20,982 nucleotides of DNA from UBA6183 sp041302975 (GTDB lineage: Bacteria; Bacteroidota; Bacteroidia; UKL13-3): contig JBFYQC010000190.1 in the NCBI GenBank assembly GCA_041302975.1, positions 1 to 20,982 on the forward strand. The letters run 5' to 3'. Under the pieces are notes generated by a model. That model searched no databases. It was given only the letters and a program-made list of their open reading frames with translations, and had not been told where the DNA came from. Shown piece after piece: positions 1-7,898 of this stretch; position 1 is the stretch's first letter, and the number at the start of each line of letters is the position of its first letter. The position numbers were made by a program, and so were the translations under genes.

Positions 1-2782
1 TAGTTACAGCGTATGTCTCAACCGTATCTGAATGAACTGATGTTCTTCCGCTTATTGCTGATGTAGTTGGTATTGCATTTACTGTGGCTGCCACTGCAGT
101 TCTGGTTGCTGTTGTACATCCGTTAGCTGTTGCATCTACATAATATGTTGTAGTGCTTGTAATGCTTGGTGTTGTAAACGATGCTCCTGTTGCTAAGCTT
201 GTGCCACCTATTGCTGCGCTGTACCAGTTAATAGTACCTGCACTTGCAGTAGCTGCTAAGGTTACTGTGCCAACCCCGCAACGACTTGCTGGTGTATTTG
301 CTGTTATAGTTGGTATAGCGTTTACTGTTGCTGCTACCGCTGTTCTGGTTGCTGTTGTACATCCATTAGCTGTTGCATCTACGTAATATGTTGTAGTGCT
401 TGTAATACTTGGTGTAGTAAACGATGCTCCAGTTGCTAAGCTTGTGCCTCCTGTTGCTGCACTGTACCAGTTAATTGTACCTGCACTTGCTGTGGCTGCT
501 AATGTTACTGTACCTGTTCCGCAACGACTTGCTGGTGTGTTTGCTGTTATGGTTGGTATTGCATTTACTGTTGCTGCTACTGCTGTTCTTGTTGCTGTAG
601 TACATCCGTTTGCGGTTGCATTTACATAATAAGTTGTAGTTGCTGTTATGCTTGGTGTGGTAAAGCTTGTGCCTGTTGCTAAGCTTGTGCCTCCTGTTGC
701 TGCTGAAAACCAATTAATAGTACCTGCACTTGCGGCTGCTGTTAACGTTACTGTTCCTGTTGAACAACGACTTGCAGGCGTGCTTGAAGTAATGGTTGGT
801 GTTTGATTTAAAGTTATGATACCATACAATGAATCAGGCGCACATAAAAAGTTTCCGGTTGGGAAAACCGCGTAAGTACCACCTATTGTAGGTGTTCCAC
901 TAATTGTTAATCTTTTATTTGTTGTGTCTAAACTTGAGCTTAAACCTGCAGGTAGATTAGCAACCGAAAGACCAGTAGCGCCATTACTGTAGCTATATAC
1001 TGTGTTTACTATGGATGCACCAGAGCATAGTGTTTGATCTTGCGTACCAGATAATTTATTGAATAAAGGTGAGCCAACAAAAATTTGAACTTTGAAGTTA
1101 GTTGAGCCATTCGTTGTATTATCCGTCCAATCTGGATGACCTGTTGGTGCGTTACCAAGACCAATTTCTGCAGGACCTCCATTTCTATGCATGTTCCAGG
1201 CTAATATTGTTTGACGTGAACCACTTGTTACGTTATGAATTTGAAATGAACCATGACCATTTGTAACTACATTAATTACATCATCCCAATCATATACTGA
1301 TGCATCACCGACAGGTATCAATCCAGATAATCCTGCACCATAGTTGTAAGGCCACATCTCAACTCTACCTGTATCAAATTTACCTGTGTTAACACCAGGC
1401 ATATTAGAGGTGACTTCAATATTAAACACGTTACGTTGAATAGTAGCGTTGTTAATATGATCAGGAATTTGTAATCCTGTTGTGGTAAGTCCGCTCCAAG
1501 CATCAAAAGATACTTCTGCCCATCTTAATGTTCCACCAACATTATTTTCCATGCGATACTTAACTCGTGAAAATCCACCTGTGAATGCTGAGGCAGCTCC
1601 TCCTGTTTTTCCGAATCCTGGAACGTATATTATAGAACCTGATACGTCACGACTTGGGTTTGTTGTTTCATAAATTTTAGACCAAGACCCAGGAGTAGTA
1701 TTAACTGTTGCAGTAATAGGTGTTCTTGCAGATGTACATCCACTATCTGTCGCATCAACGAAGTATGTAGTAGTACCTGATATGCTTGGTGTTGTAAAGC
1801 TTGTGCCTGTTCCTAAGCTTGTTCCTCCTGATGCAACATTATACCAATTTATGTTTCCTTTGCTTGCTGATGCTCCTAAAGTTACTGTTCCTATTCCACA
1901 TCTGCTTGCCGGTACTGTTGAGGTGATTGCAGGTATGGTTATAACTGTTGCGGTTACCGGAGTTCTTGTTGGTGATGTGCAAGTAGCTGTTTGAGCGAAT
2001 GCGTAATATGTGGTTGTTGTACTGATAGTAGGTGTAGTATATGAATTTCCTGAAGAAGTAAATCCTCCTCCAGTTGGTGCGTTAATCCAGAGAACAGAGC
2101 CTACACTTGCTGTTGCTCCCAAAATTACCGTACCTGTACCACAGCGGCTTCCTTGTGTTACAGATGTAATTGTAGGTATAGGATTAATAGATGCTGTAAC
2201 TGCTGTTCTAGTAGGTGATGTACAGCCATTAGCTGTAGCATCTACGTAATATGCAGTTGTAGAGCTTATAGTAGGTGTTTGAAAAGTGTTTGCTGTGCCT
2301 AAGCTTGTTCCACCCGTTGCTACGTTATACCAATTTGGTGTACCAAAGTCAGGTATTGCATTAATTAGAACGTCACCAGGCCCACAACGGTCTCTATCTG
2401 TATATGCAGTTATAACAGGTGTAGCTTTTCTGTATGTTAGTACTGCAGATGACCATGTCCATGATCCGTTATTTCTATACATACCAACTTGAAGATTTCC
2501 TGAAGTAGGTGCTGTATAAACGTAGTTGTTTTGTGTAATTCTGTTACCGTTTATACAAATACCACTTGATTGTGAGTTATCAGAAAATGAGAACACATAG
2601 CGCTCCCCGGCAACAAATGCCATATTCTTTGACTCCCCAGCACCAAGAAATAGGTTCTGATTGATACAGGTTGGTGTTGGTGCCGGACCCGTATTAGATA
2701 CATTACATTGTTGACTCCAAGCTTGTTTTGTTGTGCCAAAAACGCAAAAAAGTAATAAAAAAAAGTAATCGATTTTTTTCAT
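1..2782 (-). CDS. Secreted Ig-like (CHU_C-associated type) repeat protein, C-terminus outside window
   Basis: The frame stays open from the ATG at 2782 to the window edge (927 codons plus one base), so the gene is partial at its 3' end. Residues 1-23 form a signal peptide with a likely cut after Ala-Trp-Ser. Residues 24-121 are an unrecognised N-terminal domain. Residues 122-364 are three 81-residue Ig-like units with the pattern R-C-G...N-W-Y...G-G-T-S-L...Y-Y-V-D-A...G-C-T, as in Bacteroidota adhesins (Ig_7 type). Residues 365-568 are a different, Trp- and Asn-rich beta domain I cannot assign. Residues 570-660 resemble a PKD/putative-Ig module. Residues 662-904 are three more 81-residue units, nearly identical to each other, and a new PKD-like domain begins near 908. 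The two Cys in most units suggest one disulfide each. The likely role is a surface adhesin or matrix protein. A T9SS tail would be expected beyond the edge but cannot be seen. It starts 103 bp after the preceding minus-strand gene. Confidence 0.88.
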   Translation of the reverse strand, partial: MKKIDYFFLLLFCVFGTTKQAWSQQCNVSNTGPAPTPTCINQNLFLGAGESKNMAFVAGERYVFSFSDNSQSSGICINGNRITQNNYVYTAPTSGNLQVGMYRNNGSWTWSSAVLTYRKATPVITAYTDRDRCGPGDVLINAIPDFGTPNWYNVATGGTSLGTANTFQTPTISSTTAYYVDATANGCTSPTRTAVTASINPIPTITSVTQGSRCGTGTVILGATASVGSVLWINAPTGGGFTSSGNSYTTPTISTTTTYYAFAQTATCTSPTRTPVTATVITIPAITSTVPASRCGIGTVTLGASASKGNINWYNVASGGTSLGTGTSFTTPSISGTTTYFVDATDSGCTSARTPITATVNTTPGSWSKIYETTNPSRDVSGSIIYVPGFGKTGGAASAFTGGFSRVKYRMENNVGGTLRWAEVSFDAWSGLTTTGLQIPDHINNATIQRNVFNIEVTSNMPGVNTGKFDTGRVEMWPYNYGAGLSGLIPVGDASVYDWDDVINVVTNGHGSFQIHNVTSGSRQTILAWNMHRNGGPAEIGLGNAPTGHPDWTDNTTNGSTNFKVQIFVGSPLFNKLSGTQDQTLCSGASIVNTVYSYSNGATGLSVANLPAGLSSSLDTTNKRLTISGTPTIGGTYAVFPTGNFLCAPDSLYGIITLNQTPTITSSTPASRCSTGTVTLTAAASAGTINWFSAATGGTSLATGTSFTTPSITATTTYYVNATANGCTTATRTAVAATVNAIPTITANTPASRCGTGTVTLAATASAGTINWYSAATGGTSLATGASFTTPSITSTTTYYVDATANGCTTATRTAVAATVNAIPTITANTPASRCGVGTVTLAATASAGTINWYSAAIGGTSLATGASFTTPSITSTTTYYVDATANGCTTATRTAVAATVNAIPTTSAISGRTSVHSDTVETYAVT
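71..799 (-). repeat. Three tandem 243-bp units (81-residue Ig-like domains), recently homogenised
   Basis: The unit edges recur exactly every 243 bp (71-313, 314-556, 557-799). At protein level the two units at 71-556 differ at only two of 81 positions (Thr to Val and Thr to Ile). The third unit, nearest the unique domain, is more diverged. Near-identity at DNA level points to recent duplication or gene conversion. Confidence 0.92.
1691..2419 (-). repeat. Three older 243-bp Ig-like units in the same gene
   Basis: The same 243-bp period continues here, on the N-terminal side of the unique domain (2177-2419, 1934-2176, 1691-1933). Sequence identity between these units is much lower than in the block at 71-799. 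The domain length is kept while the sequence has drifted. The paired Cys positions are conserved. Confidence 0.85.
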
Positions 2783-2885
2783 GTCGACATTGTGTGTTTT
2801 AATTTGGCGTGAAAGGTATATCAAACCTCAATGCCTATTATCATTAATGCACAATACCTATAATAAATTACAAAATAGTGAAATA

Positions 2886-5390
2886 TTAGTTACCTTTTGA
2901 AGTAAAATCGTTGTTATAGATATACAATAAAATTTGATTGTTTGGGAAATGTTTTAATCCTAATTCAGAATATTTTAATGCCAATTTTGTTTTACCATTT
3001 TCGAAAAGCAAGTGCGAAATTAATTCATACACTTTCTCATTTTTTTCGTCATATCTAAGATATTGATCTGTATAATAAATTAAAGCACGAATATTCTTGA
3101 TATCGAAATTAATTTTAATCAGTTCTTCAATTACCAGAAGGTTTTTGGGTTCTATACCATAAGCAATAATTAACTGTCTTCTTGCTTCATGTAATTTTCC
3201 TTGAATGATGTAAACTTTTGAAAGATCAATGTGTGCATTGAAAAATTTAGGATAAATACTTATTGTTCTCTTGAAATGAAATAGGGCCTTATTAATCAAT
3301 TCTTCTTTCTCATATAAATTACTACTTTTTTGAAATTCACTCATAAGTGCTATACCATACATGTTATTTGCTTGACCAGAGTTATCAAGGTGTTTGATAT
3401 CGCTACTCATTAGTTTAGTTGGATTAAACCATTCAGTATTTCTACTAACTGTTTTTAAAAAGAATAAAGTTAAAATAAGGATTACAAAGAACTCCAAGTA
3501 AAAAGGCTTCTTATTTAAAAACGCAGGTTTTAGCCCCAAAATTAGACCGCTTATAAATATGGAAAATCCAACAGATGCATTGTAAGAAAGTCGCTCTCCA
3601 ACGACTCCAGCAACTAATTCTATCCAATTACTAAAAAAAGTTATAGAGGCTATGTACCATAAGATTCCTATGGTTAAAAGTGGTTGTTTTTTTATTTTCC
3701 AAAAAGCAATAACAATTAGAATGATGTGTAATAGCAGTGAAAGCCAACTAGCAGGTGATTTAGAATTACAAACATCTATTACCGAATATCCATAATAAAA
3801 GGATAATTGGTAAGGCAATAAATTTAAAAACAAGTATTTTCCTAAAACAGATAATCCAGTAAATACAAGTATTTCGTGTGAAGATTCAGTTATTAACGAG
3901 TTTTCAATAAAGGATAGGCTTCTGCCCTCACTAATATTATTAGAATTAACATCTGTAATTAAATTTGTTTTAATATTAGCGGTCGTGCTTATCCGTTTTA
4001 TTACGTTTGATTTAAAATCTAAGCTAGGATATATAACTATTGCCAATATTACCATTGATAATATTATTGGTACTAAGGAGTTTAATTCATACTTATGTGT
4101 AAATTTATAAGCAACTATAAGTAACATCAACATCCCCAATAACGGTGTATTATCAAAGAATACAGCACCGGCAATTGTTCCTGCGGTGGTAACAATTGCA
4201 AAAACTATTTTTCTTTCAACGCTGAAGAAAAAAAGAAATGTTATTATAATGGTTCCAAAATTAAAAATTAGGAATTGGCTATTGTAATTGAATAGTATTA
4301 TAGTTAATGCTAATAGTAAAATTGTTGCAGTATTAAGCTTAGAATTTATGTACGTTGTTACAAATAAGCCAATTGCTATAAAAAGAGAAATCAATCCAAA
4401 GTCATGGTAGTTTAAAATCCAATCTATAGCTAATGCCTGTATAATAATGAGATATATTGTATATGTTTTATTTGTTTTGAAAAGATAATAATAAAAAGGT
4501 AGGCTAATGATAAGATATCCGAATTGTTTAAACCAAATCACAAGGAAGTAAATAGCAAACTGAATTGATGTGGCTGCAATAACTTTGAATTTCTGACTAA
4601 TTGTAATTGTATTTAAAGTAGTGATTATTTTTTTATTGTTGTAGAGTATATAAATAGTTGCTAAGTACATTAAACTAATAAACCCAAAAGTTAAAATGTG
4701 ATTACTATTTAAAACACCACCAAATAAAAAGGCAACTACTATTAATGGCAATGATGCAAGTAGAAATGATTTGTAATTAATTTGGCGAACTAACAATAAT
4801 GTAGTTGGCATAACATATGCTAAAGGGATAGTGCTCTTTTTGCTTAATATACTAAGTGAGAATATTAGAAAAGCTGAAATTAACGCACTATAGTTTTTAC
4901 CGTTATATTGTAGTAAATATCTAAAACTTAATAGCGCAAAAAGTAGAGCAAGTAATTCATCTCTATTTTTTATACTGTTTACAACCTCTGTGTGTATTGG
5001 ATGGAGTGCAAAAATTACACTTGCTAAAAGTGCAACTTTATCTGACCCATCAATTGCTATTGAATGTATTAATTTGTAAAGTGCAATTACTGTCAAACAA
5101 AACAGTATTACATTTATAAAATGGCTTATATGTGGGCTTTCTTTTAATAAGTGATTTTCAATATAAAAGGATAGTAATGTGATAGGTCTATAACCATAAC
5201 TATAGCCCATTTTATCAGAGTAGTATGGCTTTGTAAAAATATCGACCATATTACTTTTACTATTTGTAGATGTTAGATAATGGTTATTAGTAACAAGCTG
5301 GTCGTCAAAATTATAACCATTTCTTATGGTGTTTGCGTAAGTGACTATAACCAATAATATTAAAAATAATACGGGTCGTTTTTTTAGCAT
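2886..5390 (-). CDS. TMTC-like GT-C membrane glycosyltransferase with C-terminal TPRs
   Basis: 834 residues. The first half to two thirds is a run of hydrophobic helices typical of a GT-C fold. After TM1 (about residues 7-22) the first outer loop has F-D-D at 28-30, the expected catalytic/metal acidic pair. Next come Y-R-P at 67-69, H-F-I-N-V near 90-94 and H-P-I-H-T-E at 130-135, followed by N-R-D-E-L. This series is the signature of eukaryotic TMTC O-mannosyltransferases and their bacterial relatives. Residues about 675-825 form TPR-like helical pairs that could bind a protein partner or acceptor. The family uses a polyprenyl-phosphate sugar, and the gene upstream encodes an enzyme that makes such donors, so the two probably act as a pair. 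Sugar and acceptor are unknown. The start is the ATG at 5390. The family call is firm; O-glycosylation of proteins is inferred. Confidence 0.85.
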   Translation of the reverse strand: MLKKRPVLFLILLVIVTYANTIRNGYNFDDQLVTNNHYLTSTNSKSNMVDIFTKPYYSDKMGYSYGYRPITLLSFYIENHLLKESPHISHFINVILFCLTVIALYKLIHSIAIDGSDKVALLASVIFALHPIHTEVVNSIKNRDELLALLFALLSFRYLLQYNGKNYSALISAFLIFSLSILSKKSTIPLAYVMPTTLLLVRQINYKSFLLASLPLIVVAFLFGGVLNSNHILTFGFISLMYLATIYILYNNKKIITTLNTITISQKFKVIAATSIQFAIYFLVIWFKQFGYLIISLPFYYYLFKTNKTYTIYLIIIQALAIDWILNYHDFGLISLFIAIGLFVTTYINSKLNTATILLLALTIILFNYNSQFLIFNFGTIIITFLFFFSVERKIVFAIVTTAGTIAGAVFFDNTPLLGMLMLLIVAYKFTHKYELNSLVPIILSMVILAIVIYPSLDFKSNVIKRISTTANIKTNLITDVNSNNISEGRSLSFIENSLITESSHEILVFTGLSVLGKYLFLNLLPYQLSFYYGYSVIDVCNSKSPASWLSLLLHIILIVIAFWKIKKQPLLTIGILWYIASITFFSNWIELVAGVVGERLSYNASVGFSIFISGLILGLKPAFLNKKPFYLEFFVILILTLFFLKTVSRNTEWFNPTKLMSSDIKHLDNSGQANNMYGIALMSEFQKSSNLYEKEELINKALFHFKRTISIYPKFFNAHIDLSKVYIIQGKLHEARRQLIIAYGIEPKNLLVIEELIKINFDIKNIRALIYYTDQYLRYDEKNEKVYELISHLLFENGKTKLALKYSELGLKHFPNNQILLYIYNNDFTSKGN

Positions 5391-5396
5391 AATGTT

Positions 5397-5465
5397 TTAT
5401 TTTGGGTAAACTACTATCCACTTTATTGTTTCTACTTCATACCAATTCACTTCTCGGTTGATCAT
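5397..5465 (-). CDS. Possible 22-residue small ORF, or tail of a longer open frame after the GT2 stop
   Basis: ATG at 5465, TAA at 5397-5399, ending six bases before the start codon of the TMTC-like gene. It sits in the same frame as the GT2 gene. From that gene's TAG stop (5532-5534) the frame stays open for 44 codons, with a protein-like, Trp-rich composition (N-W-Y-E-V-E, then I-K-W-I-V-V-Y). It could be a leader peptide coupling translation of the next gene, a gene remnant, or chance. There is no clear ribosome site. Confidence is low. Confidence 0.2.
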   Translation of the reverse strand: MINREVNWYEVETIKWIVVYPK

Positions 5466-5531
5466 AGTTAAATTCCAAGTTTTTCGAACAGGAGTAGATG
5501 TAATTAAGTCGTGTTTTCTTAGGTGGGCCAA

Positions 5532-6461
5532 CTAAACGGGTTCAGATACCGAATGGCTTGCAACAATAATCATGTCAAGGTCTTGTTTAGAAGCCCATAT
5601 TCTTCTAATATATTCGCCAATAATACCTAATGAGAATAAGATTAAACCTGTTGAGAAAAAGATTGCAACTATAAGCGATGTAAAACCAATCTCTATATCG
5701 TAAGCTAATTTCTTATAAATATAAAAGCATCCTAAAAGAAAGAATACAATGGACATGTATAAACCCATTCTACTAATCAACCTCAATGGTAAAGTGGAAT
5801 GTAACATTAAGATTGTAAAAGCCATTTTAGTTAGCTTTGCAAAAGTATATCCTGAATTTCCGTTGGCTCTTTCATTATGTTCAACTATGCATGAATTTAC
5901 GCTAACAGCACCCAACAATAAATAATCATCTACAAAAAAGACACGTCTTTGGTTGTTTCTGAACACTGAAATTACACTGCTTTTCATCAGCCTGCATGAT
6001 GTTACCATAGAATAGTCTTTACCTTCAAGTTTAAGAAGTTGTTGTAAAATAATAGTTCCTAGATTACGAAATGCATGATGTTTTTTTTGAGCATATTTAC
6101 CATAGACCAAATCATTTTCGTTCATTAGCATAAATTCATGCATTGTATCAATAACCGATGGATCATGTTGCAAGTCGTCATCTATGGTAGCAATTAAACT
6201 ATTTTTACAATAGTGAAAACCTATGGCTGTTGCTGTGTGTTGACCATAATTTTTTGCTAGAGAAATAAGCGAAAAAGAGAGTTTGGTTGCACTCAGATGT
6301 TTCTTTAATACTTGAATTGTTTTGTCGGAGCTACCATCATTTACAAAAATAAAATGAGGTTTAAGAATAGATTGATTTGCCCAATTGTCTAATCTTTCTA
6401 CTAAAAAGGGTGCTGTAGACTCTGATTGGTAAACAGGAATTACAACATCAATCGCGCTCAT
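5532..6461 (-). CDS. Polyprenyl-phosphate glycosyltransferase, GT2 family (DPM1/GtrB/ArnC-like)
   Basis: 309 residues, normal for the family. It transfers a sugar from a nucleotide sugar to undecaprenyl phosphate at the cytoplasmic face. Evidence: an N-terminal GT-A fold with V-I-P-V-Y at 7-11, V-N-D-G-S-S-D at 40-46, N-Y-G-Q at 71-74 and the metal-binding I-D-D-D-L-Q-H-D-P at 93-101. Then comes the family hallmark E-R-A-N-G-N-S-G-Y near 197-205 leading to P-L-R-L-I-S-R at 225-231. Two membrane helices follow (about 232-250 and 260-281), ending in G-I-I-G-E-Y-I-R-R-I. The start codon overlaps the stop of the KS-III gene as ATGA, indicating translational coupling. The product probably supplies the lipid-linked donor for the GT-C enzyme encoded next. 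The sugar cannot be told from sequence. Confidence 0.92.
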   Translation of the reverse strand: MSAIDVVIPVYQSESTAPFLVERLDNWANQSILKPHFIFVNDGSSDKTIQVLKKHLSATKLSFSLISLAKNYGQHTATAIGFHYCKNSLIATIDDDLQHDPSVIDTMHEFMLMNENDLVYGKYAQKKHHAFRNLGTIILQQLLKLEGKDYSMVTSCRLMKSSVISVFRNNQRRVFFVDDYLLLGAVSVNSCIVEHNERANGNSGYTFAKLTKMAFTILMLHSTLPLRLISRMGLYMSIVFFLLGCFYIYKKLAYDIEIGFTSLIVAIFFSTGLILFSLGIIGEYIRRIWASKQDLDMIIVASHSVSEPV

Positions 6462-7447
6462 ATTTCAATTGTTTTATGTGGTACAAAATTTGAGATATTA
6501 ATTAGAACAGAAGCAACTGAAAATCCTACGCCAAAGCCTGATAGCAATACCCAATTATTCATTTCATTTAAGCGTGTACATAAAGTAATTGGAATACTTG
6601 CAGAGGCTGTATTGCCATATGTTTCAAGTGTATGAGGAACCATATCGCTTGTTAATTTTAGTTTTCTAGAAATTGCATCATTAATGAGTTTATTGGCCTG
6701 ATGAAACACATAAATACTAGGCATTTCATTTGGCATTTCTGCTGATTGAATTAATGTCTCTATATTTTGAGGAACATATTTTACTGAATAGGCGAAAACA
6801 TCAATACCATTAAGGCGCATTATTCTATTGTTTTGTGCGTTTAGTTCAGTGTAAATTGCGGATTGTCCATTACCCATTGTTTCAAGGTTGAACCTCGCAG
6901 TAATGTTACTGTCGTTAACATTGTACTCAATTGCTGTTACTGATACAGCGTCAGAAAAAATAGGTCGAGTAGATGTGTCTTCTGGAGATAATAAATGAGT
7001 TGATACATCACCACAACATAATAAAGCCCTTGTTTTATCCTTACTTATTGATGCTAATATTGATGCTACTGTATGAAATCCATATACATAACCGGAGCAA
7101 CCAGAATTAATATCGTAACATATGGTTTTTTGTTTAAATCCAAGATCACCATGAAGTTGACAAGCAATTGATGGTATACTCAACTCTGGTGTTTGTGTGA
7201 CACAAATTAATACATCAATATCATCATAAGTCCATCCGGTTAAATCTATTGCTTCTTTGATACCTTTTTCAAATAAGTTTTTTACAGGAAGTAGGCTTAT
7301 TCTTCTATATCTTATACCGGTATGCTCAACTAATTTCGCTCTCTCTTCTTCGTTAATAATAGTAAGTTGTAAGTTGTCTTCGGATAACTCTGGAATCACA
7401 TTAACAATCCCACTTATCTTTATTCCACGATGTCTAGTTATTGCCAT
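6458..7447 (-). CDS. 3-oxoacyl-ACP synthase III-like ketosynthase (FabH-type thiolase fold)
   Basis: 329 residues, full length for KAS III. The catalytic triad is intact: Cys117 in N-S-G-C-S-G-Y-V-Y-G, His249 in F-H-Q-A-N-K, and Asn279 in Y-G-N-T-A-S-A-S-I-P. The C-terminal loop G-F-G-V-G-F-S matches the FabH glycine loop. KAS III enzymes condense an acyl-CoA with malonyl-ACP. This one differs from housekeeping FabH at the N-terminus (I-S-G-I near residue 11) and resembles the variants found beside ACP genes in polysaccharide clusters. It overlaps the ACP gene by 14 bp and the GT2 gene by 4 bp. Inference: with the adjacent ACP it makes a short 3-oxo or 3-hydroxyacyl group used to modify a sugar or lipid. 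A primary fatty-acid role is less likely. No ketoreductase lies in the window. Confidence 0.88.
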   Translation of the reverse strand: MAITRHRGIKISGIVNVIPELSEDNLQLTIINEEERAKLVEHTGIRYRRISLLPVKNLFEKGIKEAIDLTGWTYDDIDVLICVTQTPELSIPSIACQLHGDLGFKQKTICYDINSGCSGYVYGFHTVASILASISKDKTRALLCCGDVSTHLLSPEDTSTRPIFSDAVSVTAIEYNVNDSNITARFNLETMGNGQSAIYTELNAQNNRIMRLNGIDVFAYSVKYVPQNIETLIQSAEMPNEMPSIYVFHQANKLINDAISRKLKLTSDMVPHTLETYGNTASASIPITLCTRLNEMNNWVLLSGFGVGFSVASVLINISNFVPHKTIEI

Positions 7448-7688
7448 GTTTTCTTTCGTTTATCAATCTGTATATATCATTAAGACTATTTAGTTCTGAT
7501 AAATCTCCTGAGGTAATAAGAACATTTGTTTCTTCATTGATTCTCGAAATATAAATCAAAGCATTCAAAGAACTCCAAGAAGGAATGTCTCGAAAGCATG
7601 TTTCTAATGAAATGCTTTTTTTAGAAATTGACAATTCGGATGAAGTGAAATTTAGAAATGTTTCTATTTCGTATAGCGGCAAACTCAT
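7434..7688 (-). CDS. Acyl carrier protein-like, atypical attachment motif
   Basis: 84 residues, the usual size for an ACP. The pattern I-P-S-W-S-S-L-N-A-L-I (residues 35-45), then I-N-E-E-T and D-L-S-E-L-N-S-L-N-D-I-Y, matches the W-D-S-L-N class of Bacteroidota carrier proteins. The 4'-phosphopantetheine site would be Ser40, but the preceding Asp, normally almost invariant in D-S-L, is Ser39. The protein may be a poor substrate for the usual holo-ACP synthase, may use a dedicated one, or may have lost modification. It is the first gene of the minus-strand group, overlaps the KS-III gene by 14 bp, and is its likely partner. The start at 7688 is the only ATG preceding the conserved part. A TANNTTTG-like box lies only about 9 bp upstream, so the mRNA may be nearly leaderless. 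Confidence 0.75.
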   Translation of the reverse strand: MSLPLYEIETFLNFTSSELSISKKSISLETCFRDIPSWSSLNALIYISRINEETNVLITSGDLSELNSLNDIYRLINERKHGNN

Positions 7689-7697
7689 TTTTTTTCA

Positions 7698-7705
7698 CAA
7701 ATTTA
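7698..7705 (-). promoter_or_regulatory. Possible -7 box for the ACP operon
   Basis: On the minus strand this reads TAAATTTG, an exact match to the Bacteroidota TANNTTTG -7 consensus. The nearest upstream TTG is only 12 bases away, shorter than the usual spacing of about 17-21, and the box is close to the start codon. The match may be chance. Confidence 0.22.
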
Positions 7706-7738
7706 GCAATAATTACTCAACACTGATTTATTTTAAGA

Positions 7739-7756
7739 AGTACATCAACATGTACT
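7739..7756. promoter_or_regulatory. Perfect 7-bp dyad, operator-like
   Basis: AGTACAT and ATGTACT are perfect inverted repeats separated by CAAC. They lie in the divergent intergenic region, about 50 bp upstream of the ACP gene start. The site could bind a dimeric regulator or form a small hairpin. There is no U-run, so a terminator is unlikely. Confidence 0.3.
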
Positions 7757-7819
7757 GAATGTAATTAAATGAAATAACAAGTGTTAGGTTTTATTTACAA
7801 CATGCTGATAAATAATATT

Positions 7820-7835
7820 GTATAAATAGTTATAC
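7820..7835. promoter_or_regulatory. Perfect 6-bp dyad, operator-like
   Basis: GTATAA and TTATAC are perfect inverted repeats separated by ATAG, in the same divergent region. The centre is 80 bp from the centre of the dyad at 7739-7756. AT-rich palindromes arise easily by chance, so support is weak. Confidence 0.2.
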
Positions 7836-7898
7836 TTATTAATTCAAAAGTACAACTAAAGGCTTTTTACCTATTTTGCATTGTTAACGAAAAAGTAA

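Noticed and set aside
153..629. Two similar 77-codon open frames on the plus strand
   Set aside because: They are antisense to the near-identical 243-bp Ig-like units of the minus-strand gene and recur only because the units recur. No start context and no recognisable protein.
71..799. CRISPR-like or satellite array
   Set aside because: The 243-bp repeats are contiguous, have no spacers, and encode in-frame domains.
2551..2739. Minus-strand 62-codon open frame near the start of the left-edge gene, suggesting a frameshift
   Set aside because: The main frame from the ATG at 2782 reads through without a stop and encodes the signal peptide and later domains; the short frame is a shadow.
2783..2885. 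Terminator or promoter between the TMTC-like gene and the left-edge gene
   Set aside because: I saw neither a convincing stem with a T-run nor a TTTG / TANNTTTG pair with acceptable spacing.
6426..6635. Plus-strand 69-codon open frame
   Set aside because: It lies antisense across the GT2 and KS-III overlap, both of which are well supported.
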